NCBI RefSeq assembly: GCF_003667315.2
Contig: NZ_RCTZ02000003.1
Coordinates: 124,001-188,000 of the forward strand
Direction of reading: 5' to 3'
Length of the DNA: 64,000 nt
Origin: Tropicibacter alexandrii
GTDB taxonomy: Bacteria > Pseudomonadota > Alphaproteobacteria > Rhodobacterales > Rhodobacteraceae
In this document: piece by piece, positions 36,901-43,962 of the stretch
Layout: each line of letters begins with the position of its first letter
How positions within the stretch are numbered: the stretch's first letter is position 1
Made by a program: the position numbers and the translations under genes
Notes under the pieces: model-generated
Seen by the model: the letters and a program-made list of their open reading frames with translations, nothing else
Databases searched by the model: none
What the model was told of the DNA's origin: nothing

Positions 36901-37106
36901 CGATTGACCAGCCCGTCGCGGATCGCATCCATCATCGCCTGATGGTCCGCCATGGCGTTCACTAGGCTGTCATCCGCACGCTCGAATCGCAGGGGCACGA
37001 AAGGCGCGACCTGCGACAGGTCCGGCATCGGCCCGCGGGCCAGACGCTCCAGCGCGTATCCGCCCAAGTGGACCGGGCGGTCCTTGTGTGAAAACAGTCG
37101 TGTCAT
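33921..37106 (-). CDS. Fused reductive dehalogenase with C-terminal NAD(P)H oxidoreductase (BhbA-type)
   Basis: 1061 residues from ATG 37106 (GGGAGGAC SD). The N-terminal two-thirds is a B12-dependent RdhA module with two [4Fe-4S] motifs, CEGCSKCARECP (about 549) and CGRCMKTCPW (about 599). The last about 330 residues are a phthalate-dioxygenase-reductase-like chain: flavin RPYSLSGDP (about 795), NAD(P) LLMGGGIGVTPLI (about 852), and a C-terminal [2Fe-2S] set CDDGICGVC plus a later Cys (about 1010-1050). No Tat signal or rdhB partner: a cytoplasmic, self-sufficient catabolic enzyme, as in Comamonas BhbA. Internal similarity (RLLGWDAKAH versus RRLGYNAKAH) indicates a duplicated half. The halogenated substrate is unknown. 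Confidence 0.9.
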   Translation of the reverse strand: MTRLFSHKDRPVHLGGYALERLARGPMPDLSQVAPFVPLRFERADDSLVNAMADHQAMMDAIRDGLVNRAQADIPPDPVERANHLKAFGYFSDAAMVGVGLLPDSAQLETPVVNPGIAALAEALRSRQTKTLASGIDMIMADLKESMETPPASIDNHSHVLVFLYDYKRDPGPGEAGCDWIHDMQAERACLRATETAVVIANYIRLLGWDAKAHSATTTDLDLNRLAVAAGLAAADLTVPWLGRRYGVAAVSTTLDIAVDAPLAATQDALLTDGPGWRLGSLSPMSRATRDAFAKRRYRDGPHAFETLKRVDQPTTYLDEPNIPRVPKRTDMFARAQFGDLGKKVQKGATGGHYARKSAPSMAQRRMLGAFVLLQDGISGDGAQFRPANPQHNADLVKASSYFLGVDAVGISRCPDWAWYSHDATGAPIDPPHPNAISMIIDQGFETMEGASGDDWISVAQSMRAYLRFSLLGGVIAAQIRRLGYNAKAHTVLDGDVLQPPLLLLSGLGEVSRIGEVILNPMLGPRLKSGVVTTDMPLAHDKPIDFGLQRFCEGCSKCARECPSGAITAGPKTMFNGYEIWKSDSQKCATYRITTEGGAMCGRCMKTCPWNLQGLFAEAPFRKAAMHAPSLAPWLARLDDRVGRGGLNPAKKWWWDIELYEDGAYRPARAPVNRRNLQPDLVVRPQDQTLAVYPAPLAPHPWPYPFPMDREKGIEAWHALVTADEYRRRRAQGDDSVLHKYDLSTESPVLQVKVSLVRQMTAGITKFEFTSLDGSDLPGWTAGSHLDIVVAPEYLRPYSLSGDPADRSRYQIAVLREDLGRGGSKLLHRIFAEGRKVFISKPINHFPLVENAGHTLLMGGGIGVTPLIAMAHRLHALGRDFALHYSVHSRAGAGFLADLAQAPWADRVHLHISDEGTRADLSALMRNAPNAHVYTCGPDAYMQAVLSAAEAANIPEDRLHSEYFAPPATPESTNYPFTLHLKNGREISVSEEESAADALIRAGIHIDVKCDDGICGVCQCGVLDGEVDHRDFVLSKAQRGTRMILCQSRAAQPGGRLKLDL

Positions 37107-37191
37107 GGTCGTCCTCCCGGTCGCGCAGGGTAAGCCCAATTGCCACCCGCGCAAGCCCGCGCTAAGAGGCGCCAACAACAGGAGAGCGCCG

Positions 37192-38493
37192 ATGCCCGTC
37201 TTTCTCGACACCACCCGGTCCGATTTCGAAAACGCCTTTGCGCAGCTGCTGGGCGCTAAGCGCGAGGACAGCCCGGATGTGGATGATGTTGTCGCCGGGA
37301 TCATCGCCGATGTGCGCAGCAAGGGCGACGCGGCGGTGCTGGCGCTGACGGCGAAATTCGACCGGTTGGCTCTGACGGCGGACACGATGCGGTTTTCTGA
37401 AGGAGAGATCGAGGCGGAATGCGCCCGCGTGCCAGAGGCCGAGCGCGCGGCATTGGAGCAGGCGGCGGAGCGCATCCGCGCCTATCACGTCCGCCAGATG
37501 CCCGATGATGCGCGCTGGACCGACCCCGAAGGCGCTTCGCTCGGCTGGCGCTGGACGCCCGTTTCGGCGGCGGGGCTGTACGTGCCGGGGGGGCTGGCCT
37601 CCTATCCGTCCTCGGTTCTGATGAACGCGATCCCGGCCAAGGTGGCGGGGGTCGAGCGGCTGGCAATCTGTGTGCCGACGCCGGACGGGGTGGTGAACCC
37701 CGCCGTCTTGCTGGCGGCGCGCATTGCGGGCGTGGACGAGATCTATCGCATCGGCGGCGCGCAGGCGATTGCCGCGCTGGCCTATGGCACAGAAACCATC
37801 GCCCCTGTGGACAAGATCACCGGGCCGGGCAATGCCTTTGTCGCCGCCGCGAAACGTCGCGTCTTTGGCAAGGTGGGCATCGACATGATCGCAGGCCCGT
37901 CGGAAATCCTCGTGATCGCGGACGCGGAGAATGACCCGGACTGGATCGCGCTCGACCTGATGAGCCAAGCCGAACACGACGAGAGCGCGCAGTCGCTGCT
38001 GATCACCACCGATGCGGGGTTTGGTCAGGCGGTGGCCGAGGCGGTGGACAAGCGGCTGGAAACGTTGGAACGCCGCGCAATTGCGGGCGCGTCGTGGCGC
38101 GACTTCGGTGCAGTGATCACCGTGCGCGATCTTGACGAGGCGGCGGCGCTGTCCAATCGCATCGCGCCCGAGCACCTCGAATTGTGCGTCGCCGACCCCG
38201 AGGCGCTGGCGGACAAATGCGTCCATGCGGGGGCGATCTTTCTCGGGCAATGGACGCCCGAGGCCATCGGCGACTATGTCGGCGGCCCGAACCACGTGCT
38301 GCCCACCGCGCGTTCGGCGCGGTTCTCGTCCGGCCTGTCGGTGATGGATTTCCTGAAACGGACGACTTTGGCGAAAATGACCCCCGAAGCGCTCCGCGCC
38401 ATCGGTCCGGCTGCCGAAACGCTCGCCAAATCCGAAAGCCTCGAAGCCCACGGGCTGAGCGTCACCGCCCGGCTGGACCGGCTGAATCGCTAG
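37192..38493 (+). CDS. hisD: Histidinol dehydrogenase
   Basis: 433 residues from ATG 37192 (AGGAG eight bases upstream). It catalyses the last two steps of histidine synthesis with Zn2+ and NAD+. Blocks: GLYVPGGLASYPSSVLMNAIPA, GGAQAIAALAYGTETI, DKITGPGNAFVAAAKR, and MIAGPSEILV, DLMSQAEHDESAQS with the catalytic Glu/His region, then HLELCVADPEALADK. It is divergent from the dehalogenase gene (85-base gap). Array C follows 12 bases after the stop. Confidence 0.98.
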   Translation: MPVFLDTTRSDFENAFAQLLGAKREDSPDVDDVVAGIIADVRSKGDAAVLALTAKFDRLALTADTMRFSEGEIEAECARVPEAERAALEQAAERIRAYHVRQMPDDARWTDPEGASLGWRWTPVSAAGLYVPGGLASYPSSVLMNAIPAKVAGVERLAICVPTPDGVVNPAVLLAARIAGVDEIYRIGGAQAIAALAYGTETIAPVDKITGPGNAFVAAAKRRVFGKVGIDMIAGPSEILVIADAENDPDWIALDLMSQAEHDESAQSLLITTDAGFGQAVAEAVDKRLETLERRAIAGASWRDFGAVITVRDLDEAAALSNRIAPEHLELCVADPEALADKCVHAGAIFLGQWTPEAIGDYVGGPNHVLPTARSARFSSGLSVMDFLKRTTLAKMTPEALRAIGPAAETLAKSESLEAHGLSVTARLDRLNR

Positions 38494-38505
38494 CGGCCCA
38501 CGATG

Positions 38506-38600
38506 CAAGGCGCTTCGAAGCGCCTTGGAGCAAGCGCTTTCGAAAGCGCTTGGAACGCGTCTTCGAAGACGCGTGGACCAAGGCCCTTCGAAGGGCCTTG
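38506..38600. repeat. Palindrome array C (four perfect inverted repeats)
   Basis: Perfect 22-mers with half-sites CAAGGCGCTTC (38506-38527), CAAGCGCTTTC (38531-38552) and CAAGGCCCTTC (38579-38600), and a perfect 20-mer with half-site ACGCGTCTTC (38555-38574). The first and last are identical to the last and first of array A. It lies between hisD and the UPF0262 gene, both plus strand, so it is transcribed as a run of hairpins within or after the hisD message. Confidence 0.93.
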
Positions 38601-38691
38601 CGCGCCCCGGAATGCTGCGCTGCGGCAAAAGTCGCATTGCGCGCATACATTCCCCTTGCTAGCCTTGTCCCGTCAGTCAAGGATCGCGCCC

Positions 38692-39171
38692 ATGAGCCGT
38701 ATCGCACATATCCAGTTGGACGATGCCAACTTGCCGCCGCCCACGCCGGAGATCGAGCAGGAGCGCCGTGTCGCCATGTTCGACCTGATGGAGGAGAACT
38801 CCTTCTCCCTGCCGAATCGCGATGACCGCGTTGTGCCGTCGGGCCCCTACAACCTGTCCCTGTCGATCCGCGACAAGCGGCTGGTCTTCGATGTCACCAC
38901 CGAAGGCGCGGAAAAGGCGGCGGAATTCCACCTCTCGCTCAGCCCGTTCCGGCAGGTGGTCAAGGACTACTTCCAGATCTGCAAAAGCTATTTCGACGCG
39001 GTCAAGACCCTGCCACCCAGCCAGATCGAAACGATCGACATGGCCCGGCGCGGCATCCACAACGAGGGCGCGCGCATCCTGCAGGAACGGCTCGAGGGCA
39101 AGGCCGACCTCGACGACGCCACCGCACGGCGTCTCTTTACCCTCATCTGCGTGCTGCATTTCGGGGGCTGA
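38692..39171 (+). CDS. UPF0262 family protein
   Basis: 159 residues from ATG 38692. The family is restricted mainly to alphaproteobacteria and lies after hisD, as here. Conserved blocks LMEENSFSLP, VVPSGPYNLSLSIRDKRLVFDV and LSPFRQVVKDYFQICKSYFDAV. Helical, cytoplasmic, function unknown. Three bases separate it from the phosphatase gene. Confidence 0.92.
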   Translation: MSRIAHIQLDDANLPPPTPEIEQERRVAMFDLMEENSFSLPNRDDRVVPSGPYNLSLSIRDKRLVFDVTTEGAEKAAEFHLSLSPFRQVVKDYFQICKSYFDAVKTLPPSQIETIDMARRGIHNEGARILQERLEGKADLDDATARRLFTLICVLHFGG

Positions 39172-39174
39172 TCT

Positions 39175-39627
39175 TTGGGGAAACTGCCTCAGTCCGTGCT
39201 GTTCTGCTGCGATCACAACGCGGTTCGCTCACCGATGGCCGAGGGCCTGATGAAGCAGCGGTTTGGCACCGATGTCTACGTGCAGTCGGTAGGCGTCAAG
39301 AACGACCTCGAGATCGACGGATTTGCCATCGCGGTCTGCGACGAGATCGGCGTCGAGCTGTCGCGTCACCAGTCGCGGTCCTTCGAGGAAATGGAACAGA
39401 TGGGCGAGGCTCTGTCGGGCTTCGACGTGATCGTCACGCTGTCGCCCGCTAGCCAGCGCCGGGCGCTGGACCTGACGCGCTTCTACCACCTGACGGTGGA
39501 ATACTGGCCAGTCATGGACCCCACGGGGATCGGCGAGACCCGCGATCAAAAGCTGAACGCCTATCGCCAGACCCGCGACCAGTTGCTGGCGCGCATGGAT
39601 TCGAAATGGGGCGCAGACGGCGCCTGA
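39175..39627 (+). CDS. Low-molecular-weight protein tyrosine phosphatase family protein
   Basis: 150 residues from TTG 39175, three bases after the UPF0262 stop, with GGGGGCTGA overlapping as SD. The P-loop LFCCDHNAVRSPMAEGL has C12-x5-R18, and a DP pair (WPVMDPTG) supplies the general acid. Related genes are annotated as LMW-PTPs or ArsC-like reductases in this conserved cluster; substrate not established. TTG start is unusual but conserved spacing supports it. Confidence 0.9.
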   Translation: MGKLPQSVLFCCDHNAVRSPMAEGLMKQRFGTDVYVQSVGVKNDLEIDGFAIAVCDEIGVELSRHQSRSFEEMEQMGEALSGFDVIVTLSPASQRRALDLTRFYHLTVEYWPVMDPTGIGETRDQKLNAYRQTRDQLLARMDSKWGADGA

Positions 39628-39696
39628 GCGGTCGCAACCGTCCTTGCGCATCCACCCCGCTTGCGGTTTGACTGCGCCCAAACAACGGAGCCGCAC

Positions 39697-40095
39697 ATGA
39701 CCGCCAAAAACGTCATCACCCGCTATTTCGACGCCTTCAACGCTGGCGACACCGAGGCCATGCTGGCCTGCCTGTCCCCCGATATCGAGCACCACGTGAA
39801 CGAAGGCAATATCCGCGTCGGCAAGGTCAAATTCGCCGAATTCTGCGCCCATATGAGCCATTGCTACGCCGAACAGCTCACCGACATGGTGATCTTCGCG
39901 TCAGAGGACGGCACCCGTGGCGCCGCCGAATTCATCGTCAACGGCACCTATAAGGCGACCGATGCGGGCCTGCCAGAGGCGCGCGGCCAGACATACCGCC
40001 TGCCAGCCGGATCGTTCTTTTCCCTCAAGGACGGTCTGATCACCCGGGTCGTGACCTATTACAATCTGTCCGACTGGATCAAACAGGTCTCATGA
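39697..40095 (+). CDS. SnoaL/ketosteroid-isomerase-like NTF2-fold protein
   Basis: 132 residues from ATG 39697 with ACGGAG upstream. The pattern VITRYFDAFNAGDTEAMLACLSPDIEHHVNEG, GTYKATDAGLP and ITRVVTYYNLSDWIKQV is that of the SnoaL-like family. Probably a small isomerase or ligand-binding protein. Its TGA overlaps the next gene's ATG (ATGA), a coupling with the acetyltransferase. Confidence 0.88.
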   Translation: MTAKNVITRYFDAFNAGDTEAMLACLSPDIEHHVNEGNIRVGKVKFAEFCAHMSHCYAEQLTDMVIFASEDGTRGAAEFIVNGTYKATDAGLPEARGQTYRLPAGSFFSLKDGLITRVVTYYNLSDWIKQVS

Positions 40096-40676
40096 GGGTC
40101 GAGGTCCTCACAGGCGCCGCGCTGGACGACGCGCTGGATGACGTGGCGCGCCTGCGCATCACGGTCTTTCGCGCGTTTCCCTACCTGTATGACGGCGATT
40201 TCGCATACGAACAGCGCTACCTGCAAACCTATCGCGACAGCGATCAGGCGGTGCTGGTTGGTGCCTTTGATGGCGAGCGGCTGGTTGGCGCGGCCACCGG
40301 CACGCCCATGCAGGATCATGCGTCGGACTTCGCCGAGGCCTTTGCCGGGCAGGGCTACGACCTGTCACAGGTCTTCTACTGCGCCGAATCCGTCCTGCTG
40401 CCCGACTATCGTGGCAGGGGGATCGGCCACCGCTTCTTCGACCTGCGCGAGGCCCATGCCCGCGCGCTCGGTGCGCACTACACCGCCTTTTGCGGCGTCA
40501 TCCGCCCCGAGGACCACCCGCTGCGGCCCGCCGGTTACGCGCCGCTCGATCCGTTCTGGCGCAAACGCGGCTACCGCCCGCTGCCCGGCGCCATCGCCCA
40601 TTTCGACTGGCAGGATGTCGACCAACCGAGCTCGACGAAAAAGCCGCTGCAATTCTGGATCAGACGGCTGGATTGA
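40092..40676 (+). CDS. GNAT family N-acetyltransferase
   Basis: 194 residues. Motif A CAESVLLPDYRGRGIGHRFFDLREAHA fits acetyl-CoA binding; PFWRKRGYRPLPG is the final strand. Middle section HYTAFCGVIRPEDHP is typical of a Rhodobacteraceae subgroup. Substrate unknown. Coupled to the SnoaL-like gene and followed by the intergenic repeat and a nitrilase-family gene. Confidence 0.88.
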   Translation: MRVEVLTGAALDDALDDVARLRITVFRAFPYLYDGDFAYEQRYLQTYRDSDQAVLVGAFDGERLVGAATGTPMQDHASDFAEAFAGQGYDLSQVFYCAESVLLPDYRGRGIGHRFFDLREAHARALGAHYTAFCGVIRPEDHPLRPAGYAPLDPFWRKRGYRPLPGAIAHFDWQDVDQPSSTKKPLQFWIRRLD

Positions 40677-40681
40677 CCCGG

Positions 40682-40740
40682 TCTTCTTTGGTCCCCAAAT
40701 ACCTCGGGGGAGCCCGGAACGGGCGGGGGCAGAGCCCCCT
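40682..40740. repeat. GC-rich intergenic repeat, copy 1
   Basis: TTCTTTGGTCCCCAAATACC, then a CGGGGG run, AGCCCGGAACGGGC hairpin (CCCG/CGGG) and GGGGGCAGAGCCCCC-type hairpin. Nearly the same series occurs at 45215-45272 (TTCTTCTGGCCAAAAATACC, GGGGGG, AGCCCGGAACGGGC, GGGGGGCAAAGCCCCC). It sits between the GNAT and nitrilase genes. The form is that of a dispersed intergenic element that might also act as a terminator. Confidence 0.75.
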
Positions 40741-40766
40741 CTTCGCCAACCCACAGGAGCCATCAC

Positions 40767-41651
40767 ATGAAAGTCGCCACCGCCGCCTACAACACCGATT
40801 TCCTGCAGGGCTGGCAGGACTATGCCACCAAGATCGAGGATTGGATCGCCCGCGCCGCCGGCGACGGCGCCGAACTGCTGGTCTTTCCCGAATACGGCGC
40901 CATGGAACTGGCGACGCTCAAAGGGCGAGACATCGCCCACGATCTCGAAGCCTGCATTCACGCCGTGTCCGATCTGATCCCGGACGCGGATGCCCTGCAT
41001 TCCGATCTTGCGGTGAAATACGGCGTCCATGTTTTGGCCGCCTCGGCGCCGGTCGTCGACGACGCCTTTGGCGACCGCCCGGTCAACCGGGCGCGATTGT
41101 TCACCCCGACAGGCGCGATGGGTGTGCAGGACAAGCAGATCATGACTCGCTTCGAGCGTGAGGACTGGGATGTAATCCCCGGCGGCCCGTTGCGCCTGTT
41201 CGACACGAGCCTCGGCAGGATCGGTGTGCTGATCTGCTACGATTCGGAGTTCCCGCTGCTGGGGCGCGCGCTCTCCGAGGCCGAGGTGATCCTCGTGCCC
41301 TCGGTGACCGAGGCCCCCGCGGGCCACACCCGTGTGCGCATCGGCGCGCAGGCCCGCGCGCTGGAAAACCAATGCGTGACGGTGATGTCGTCGCTGGTGG
41401 GCCGCGCCGACTGGAGCCAGGTGATCGACGAAAGCAACGGGCGCGCCGGGGTCTATGGCCCGCCCGATACCGGTTTTCCGGCCAATGGCGTGATCTCGAT
41501 CGGACAGATGAACGTGCCGGGCTGGACCCATGCCGAAATCGACCCGGCCAAGATCGCCTATGTGCGCCGCGACGGGGTGGTGCTGAACCGCCTGCACTGG
41601 ACCGAGCAAGAGCCGCGCATGGCCCCGGTGGCGCCCGAGCGCCTGCGCTAG
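40767..41651 (+). CDS. Carbon-nitrogen hydrolase (nitrilase superfamily)
   Basis: 294 residues. The catalytic triad is visible: Glu42 (LLVFPEYGAM), Lys123 (QDKQIMTRFE) and Cys157 (GVLICYDSEFPLLGRAL). It hydrolyses an amide or N-carbamoyl bond; the substrate cannot be read. Start ATG 40767 with AGGAG upstream. Likely transcribed with the upstream GNAT pair if the intergenic repeat does not terminate. Confidence 0.92.
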   Translation: MKVATAAYNTDFLQGWQDYATKIEDWIARAAGDGAELLVFPEYGAMELATLKGRDIAHDLEACIHAVSDLIPDADALHSDLAVKYGVHVLAASAPVVDDAFGDRPVNRARLFTPTGAMGVQDKQIMTRFEREDWDVIPGGPLRLFDTSLGRIGVLICYDSEFPLLGRALSEAEVILVPSVTEAPAGHTRVRIGAQARALENQCVTVMSSLVGRADWSQVIDESNGRAGVYGPPDTGFPANGVISIGQMNVPGWTHAEIDPAKIAYVRRDGVVLNRLHWTEQEPRMAPVAPERLR

Positions 41652-41670
41652 GCCTGCGGCATCATAAGGC

Positions 41671-41726
41671 TTGAAAAATTGGGCAAACGGGACCATATGG
41701 TAGCTCGCCCGGATTTCGAGTCCGGG
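41671..41726 (+). promoter_or_regulatory. Candidate infA promoter and leader hairpin
   Basis: TTGAAA (41671-41676) and CATATG (41694-41699) are 17 bases apart and form a plausible -35/-10. A leader hairpin CCCGGA / TCCGGG (41708-41713, 41721-41726) follows, 20 bases before the infA start, which has AAGGAGAGACC as SD. Confidence 0.4.
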
Positions 41727-41746
41727 GAAGTGACTAAGGAGAGACC

Positions 41747-41965
41747 ATGGCCAAGGAAGATACGCTCGAATTTCCCGGTGTCGTGAAGGAACTCCTGCCG
41801 AATGCGACGTTTCGGGTCGAGCTTGAGAACGGCCATGAAATCATAGCACATACGGCAGGCAAGATGCGCAAGAACCGCATCCGTGTTCTGGCTGGCGACA
41901 AGGTTCAGGTGGAAATGACGCCCTACGATCTGACCAAGGGGCGGATCAACTACCGCTTCAAGTAA
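41747..41965 (+). CDS. infA: Translation initiation factor IF-1
   Basis: 72 residues, the full OB-fold protein: [40 protein letters not shown], and [18 protein letters not shown]. It binds the 30S A site in initiation. Strong SD and an immediate intrinsic terminator show a monocistronic unit. Confidence 0.99.
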   Translation: MAKEDTLEFPGVVKELLPNATFRVELENGHEIIAHTAGKMRKNRIRVLAGDKVQVEMTPYDLTKGRINYRFK

Positions 41966-41994
41966 GCGAATTGCGGCCCTGAACCAGGGCGAAG

Positions 41995-42022
41995 GCGCCG
42001 GGTCGTTGCCCGGCGCTTTTTT
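41995..42022 (+). terminator. Intrinsic terminator of infA
   Basis: GCGCCGGG / CCCGGCGC (41995-42002, 42009-42016) with a 6-base loop and six Ts (42017-42022), 30 bases after the stop. Confidence 0.92.
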
Positions 42023-42038
42023 ATGTGCTTGGGTTTCG

Positions 42039-42111
42039 GTAGGATGGGTGATCACCCATCCTACATGGATTTGGCTCAGGGTGGGGTAGGATGGGTGATC
42101 ACCCATCCTAC
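42039..42111. repeat. Pair of identical 26-bp perfect palindromes
   Basis: The palindrome with half-site GTAGGATGGGTGA occurs at 42039-42064 and 42086-42111, 47 bases apart in the infA-maf gap. Each would make a 13-bp perfect hairpin or cruciform; the two can also pair with each other. GTAGGATGGGTG is familiar as a dispersed repeat motif in proteobacteria. Confidence 0.92.
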
Positions 42112-42152
42112 TTGAAATTGCGCGACACGAGAAGATCGGCTAAGCGGCGGAC

Positions 42153-42743
42153 ATGACTGACACACCTCGCCTTATCCTCGGCTCCGGCAGCCCGCGCCGC
42201 CGTGAGCTTCTGGCCCAGCTGGGCATCACCGCCGCCGACATCCGGCCGCCAGAGATCGACGAGGATCCGCGCAAGGGCGAGGAACCGCGCCCCTATTGCA
42301 TCCGTCTCGCCCGGGAAAAGGCGCAGGCCATTCCCGCCGAGCCCGACGAGATCGTCCTCTCCGCCGACACCACCGTCGCGCTGGGCCGCCGCATCCTCGG
42401 CAAGCCCGCCGACGAAAAGGAGGCCGCCGACTTTCTGACCCGGCTGTCAGGCCGCCGGCATCGTGTGATCACCGCTGTCGCCGTGCGCCGGGGCGACCGG
42501 ATATGGGAACGCGACGTCGTCACCGCGGTCAAGATGAAGAGCCTCTCGAACGAGGAACTCAACGCCTATCTCGCCTCCGGCGACTGGCGCGGCAAGGCGG
42601 GGGGCTATGGCATTCAGGGCCCTGCCGGGGCCCTCATCCCTTGGATCAATGGCAGTTTCACCGCCGTGGTGGGCCTGCCTTTGGCCGAGACCGCGCAACT
42701 GTTGACCGCGGCTGGCTACCCGCTTTGGAAGGATCGCTCATGA
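42153..42743 (+). CDS. maf: Maf family nucleotide pyrophosphatase
   Basis: 196 residues. Signature [36 protein letters not shown], and [19 protein letters not shown] are the Maf/HAM1-like fold; such enzymes hydrolyse non-canonical or bulk NTPs (dTTP/UTP in the YhdE group). It is coupled by ATGA to the following RNase gene in the conserved infA-maf-rng-yacG order. Confidence 0.95.
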   Translation: MTDTPRLILGSGSPRRRELLAQLGITAADIRPPEIDEDPRKGEEPRPYCIRLAREKAQAIPAEPDEIVLSADTTVALGRRILGKPADEKEAADFLTRLSGRRHRVITAVAVRRGDRIWERDVVTAVKMKSLSNEELNAYLASGDWRGKAGGYGIQGPAGALIPWINGSFTAVVGLPLAETAQLLTAAGYPLWKDRS

Positions 42744-43771
42744 AGGGCAATGTCATCGCGTTGGATCACGTGAACGGCCGCGAGGCCGCGGCTCTCATGG
42801 TCGACGGCCAGCTTTACGACGTGCTGATCGACGCCGACCTGCCGCGCCCCGGCGCGATCTATCGCGCCATCGCCGACCGCCCCGTCAAGGGGCAGGGCGG
42901 CATGTTCCTGACCACGCCGGACGGCACCGCCTTTCTGCGGCAGGTCAAGGGGCTGCGCGCAGGTGAACCGCTGATCGTGCAGGTCACGGGCTATGCCGAA
43001 CCGGGCAAGGCCATCCCCGTCACCCAGCGCCTGCTGTTCAAGTCGCGCTACGCCATCGTCACCCCCGGCGCGCCGGGCATCAACATCTCGCGCCAGATCC
43101 GCGACGAGGAGGTCCGCGAGGAACTGCTCGCCATCGCCCATGACGCGCTGACCGAAACCCAGCTGCCCGAGGGCGCGGGCCTGATCCTGCGCTCATCCTG
43201 CCATCCGGACGAGGCCGACACGATCATGGACGACATCCTGTCCATGGCGACGCTGGCCAGCACCGTTCTGTCCGACAGCGGCACCACGCCCGAGCTTCTG
43301 GTCGAGGGCGACGGGCCACACGCGCTCGCGTGGCGCGAATGGACCGACCCGGCACAGGTCGACCCGGAACCCGGCTCCTTCGACAGCCACGGCGTCACCG
43401 ACGCGCTCGAAGATCTGGCCTATGACCGCGTCGCCCTGCCGGGCGGCTACACGATGATCATCGAGCCGACCTCGGCGCTGGTGGCCATCGACGTCAATAC
43501 CGGCAACGACACCTCTCCGGCTGCGGGGCTGAAGGCGAACATGGCCGCCATGCGCGACCTGCCGCGCCAGCTGCGCCTGCGCGGCCTCGGCGGACAGATC
43601 GTCATCGACCCGGCCCCCTGCGCGAAGAAGGACCGTCGTCAGGTCGAGGGCCTGCTGAAATCCGTCCTGAAGCGGGAACCGACCGAGACCATCGTCGCCG
43701 GCTGGACGACGCTCGGCCTGCTGGAACTGCAACGCAAGCGCGACCGCATTGCGCTGAAAGGTCTGCTATGA
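42740..43771 (+). CDS. Ribonuclease E/G family protein
   Basis: 343 residues from ATG 42740 (ATGA overlap with maf). It corresponds to the catalytic core of RNase [41 protein letters not shown] (metal-binding Asp) and [18 protein letters not shown] (second Asp position). It is much shorter than RNase E and lacks a C-terminal degradosome scaffold; an S1 domain is not evident. Coupled to yacG by ATGA. Role in RNA processing is inferred. Confidence 0.9.
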   Translation: MKGNVIALDHVNGREAAALMVDGQLYDVLIDADLPRPGAIYRAIADRPVKGQGGMFLTTPDGTAFLRQVKGLRAGEPLIVQVTGYAEPGKAIPVTQRLLFKSRYAIVTPGAPGINISRQIRDEEVREELLAIAHDALTETQLPEGAGLILRSSCHPDEADTIMDDILSMATLASTVLSDSGTTPELLVEGDGPHALAWREWTDPAQVDPEPGSFDSHGVTDALEDLAYDRVALPGGYTMIIEPTSALVAIDVNTGNDTSPAAGLKANMAAMRDLPRQLRLRGLGGQIVIDPAPCAKKDRRQVEGLLKSVLKREPTETIVAGWTTLGLLELQRKRDRIALKGLL

Positions 43772-43962
43772 GCTGCCCGATCTGCAGCAAACCCAGGGAC
43801 AAGGCCTATCGCCCCTTCTGCTCCAAACGCTGCGCCGATGTCGATCTGGCCAAGTGGCTGGGCGAGGGCTATGCGATCCCCTCGGACGATCCCGAGGATA
43901 TCGAAAAGGCCGCCGACGCGCTCGAACAACACCTCAACGACCCGAAGAACAGGCCCCATTGA
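43768..43962 (+). CDS. yacG: DNA gyrase inhibitor YacG
   Basis: 64 residues with the zinc site CPIC and FCSKRCADVDLAKWL (C3/C6, C18/C22), the hallmark of YacG. It binds GyrB and blocks gyrase in E. coli. Acidic tail DDPEDIEKAADALEQHLND. Coupled to RNase by ATGA and abutting the aminotransferase gene with no gap. Confidence 0.95.
   Translation: MSCPICSKPRDKAYRPFCSKRCADVDLAKWLGEGYAIPSDDPEDIEKAADALEQHLNDPKNRPH

Noticed and set aside
33921-37475. Dehalogenase start at 37475 (1184 residues)
   Set aside because: The extra N-terminus is antisense to hisD and has no SD; ATG 37106 has GGGAGGAC four bases upstream.
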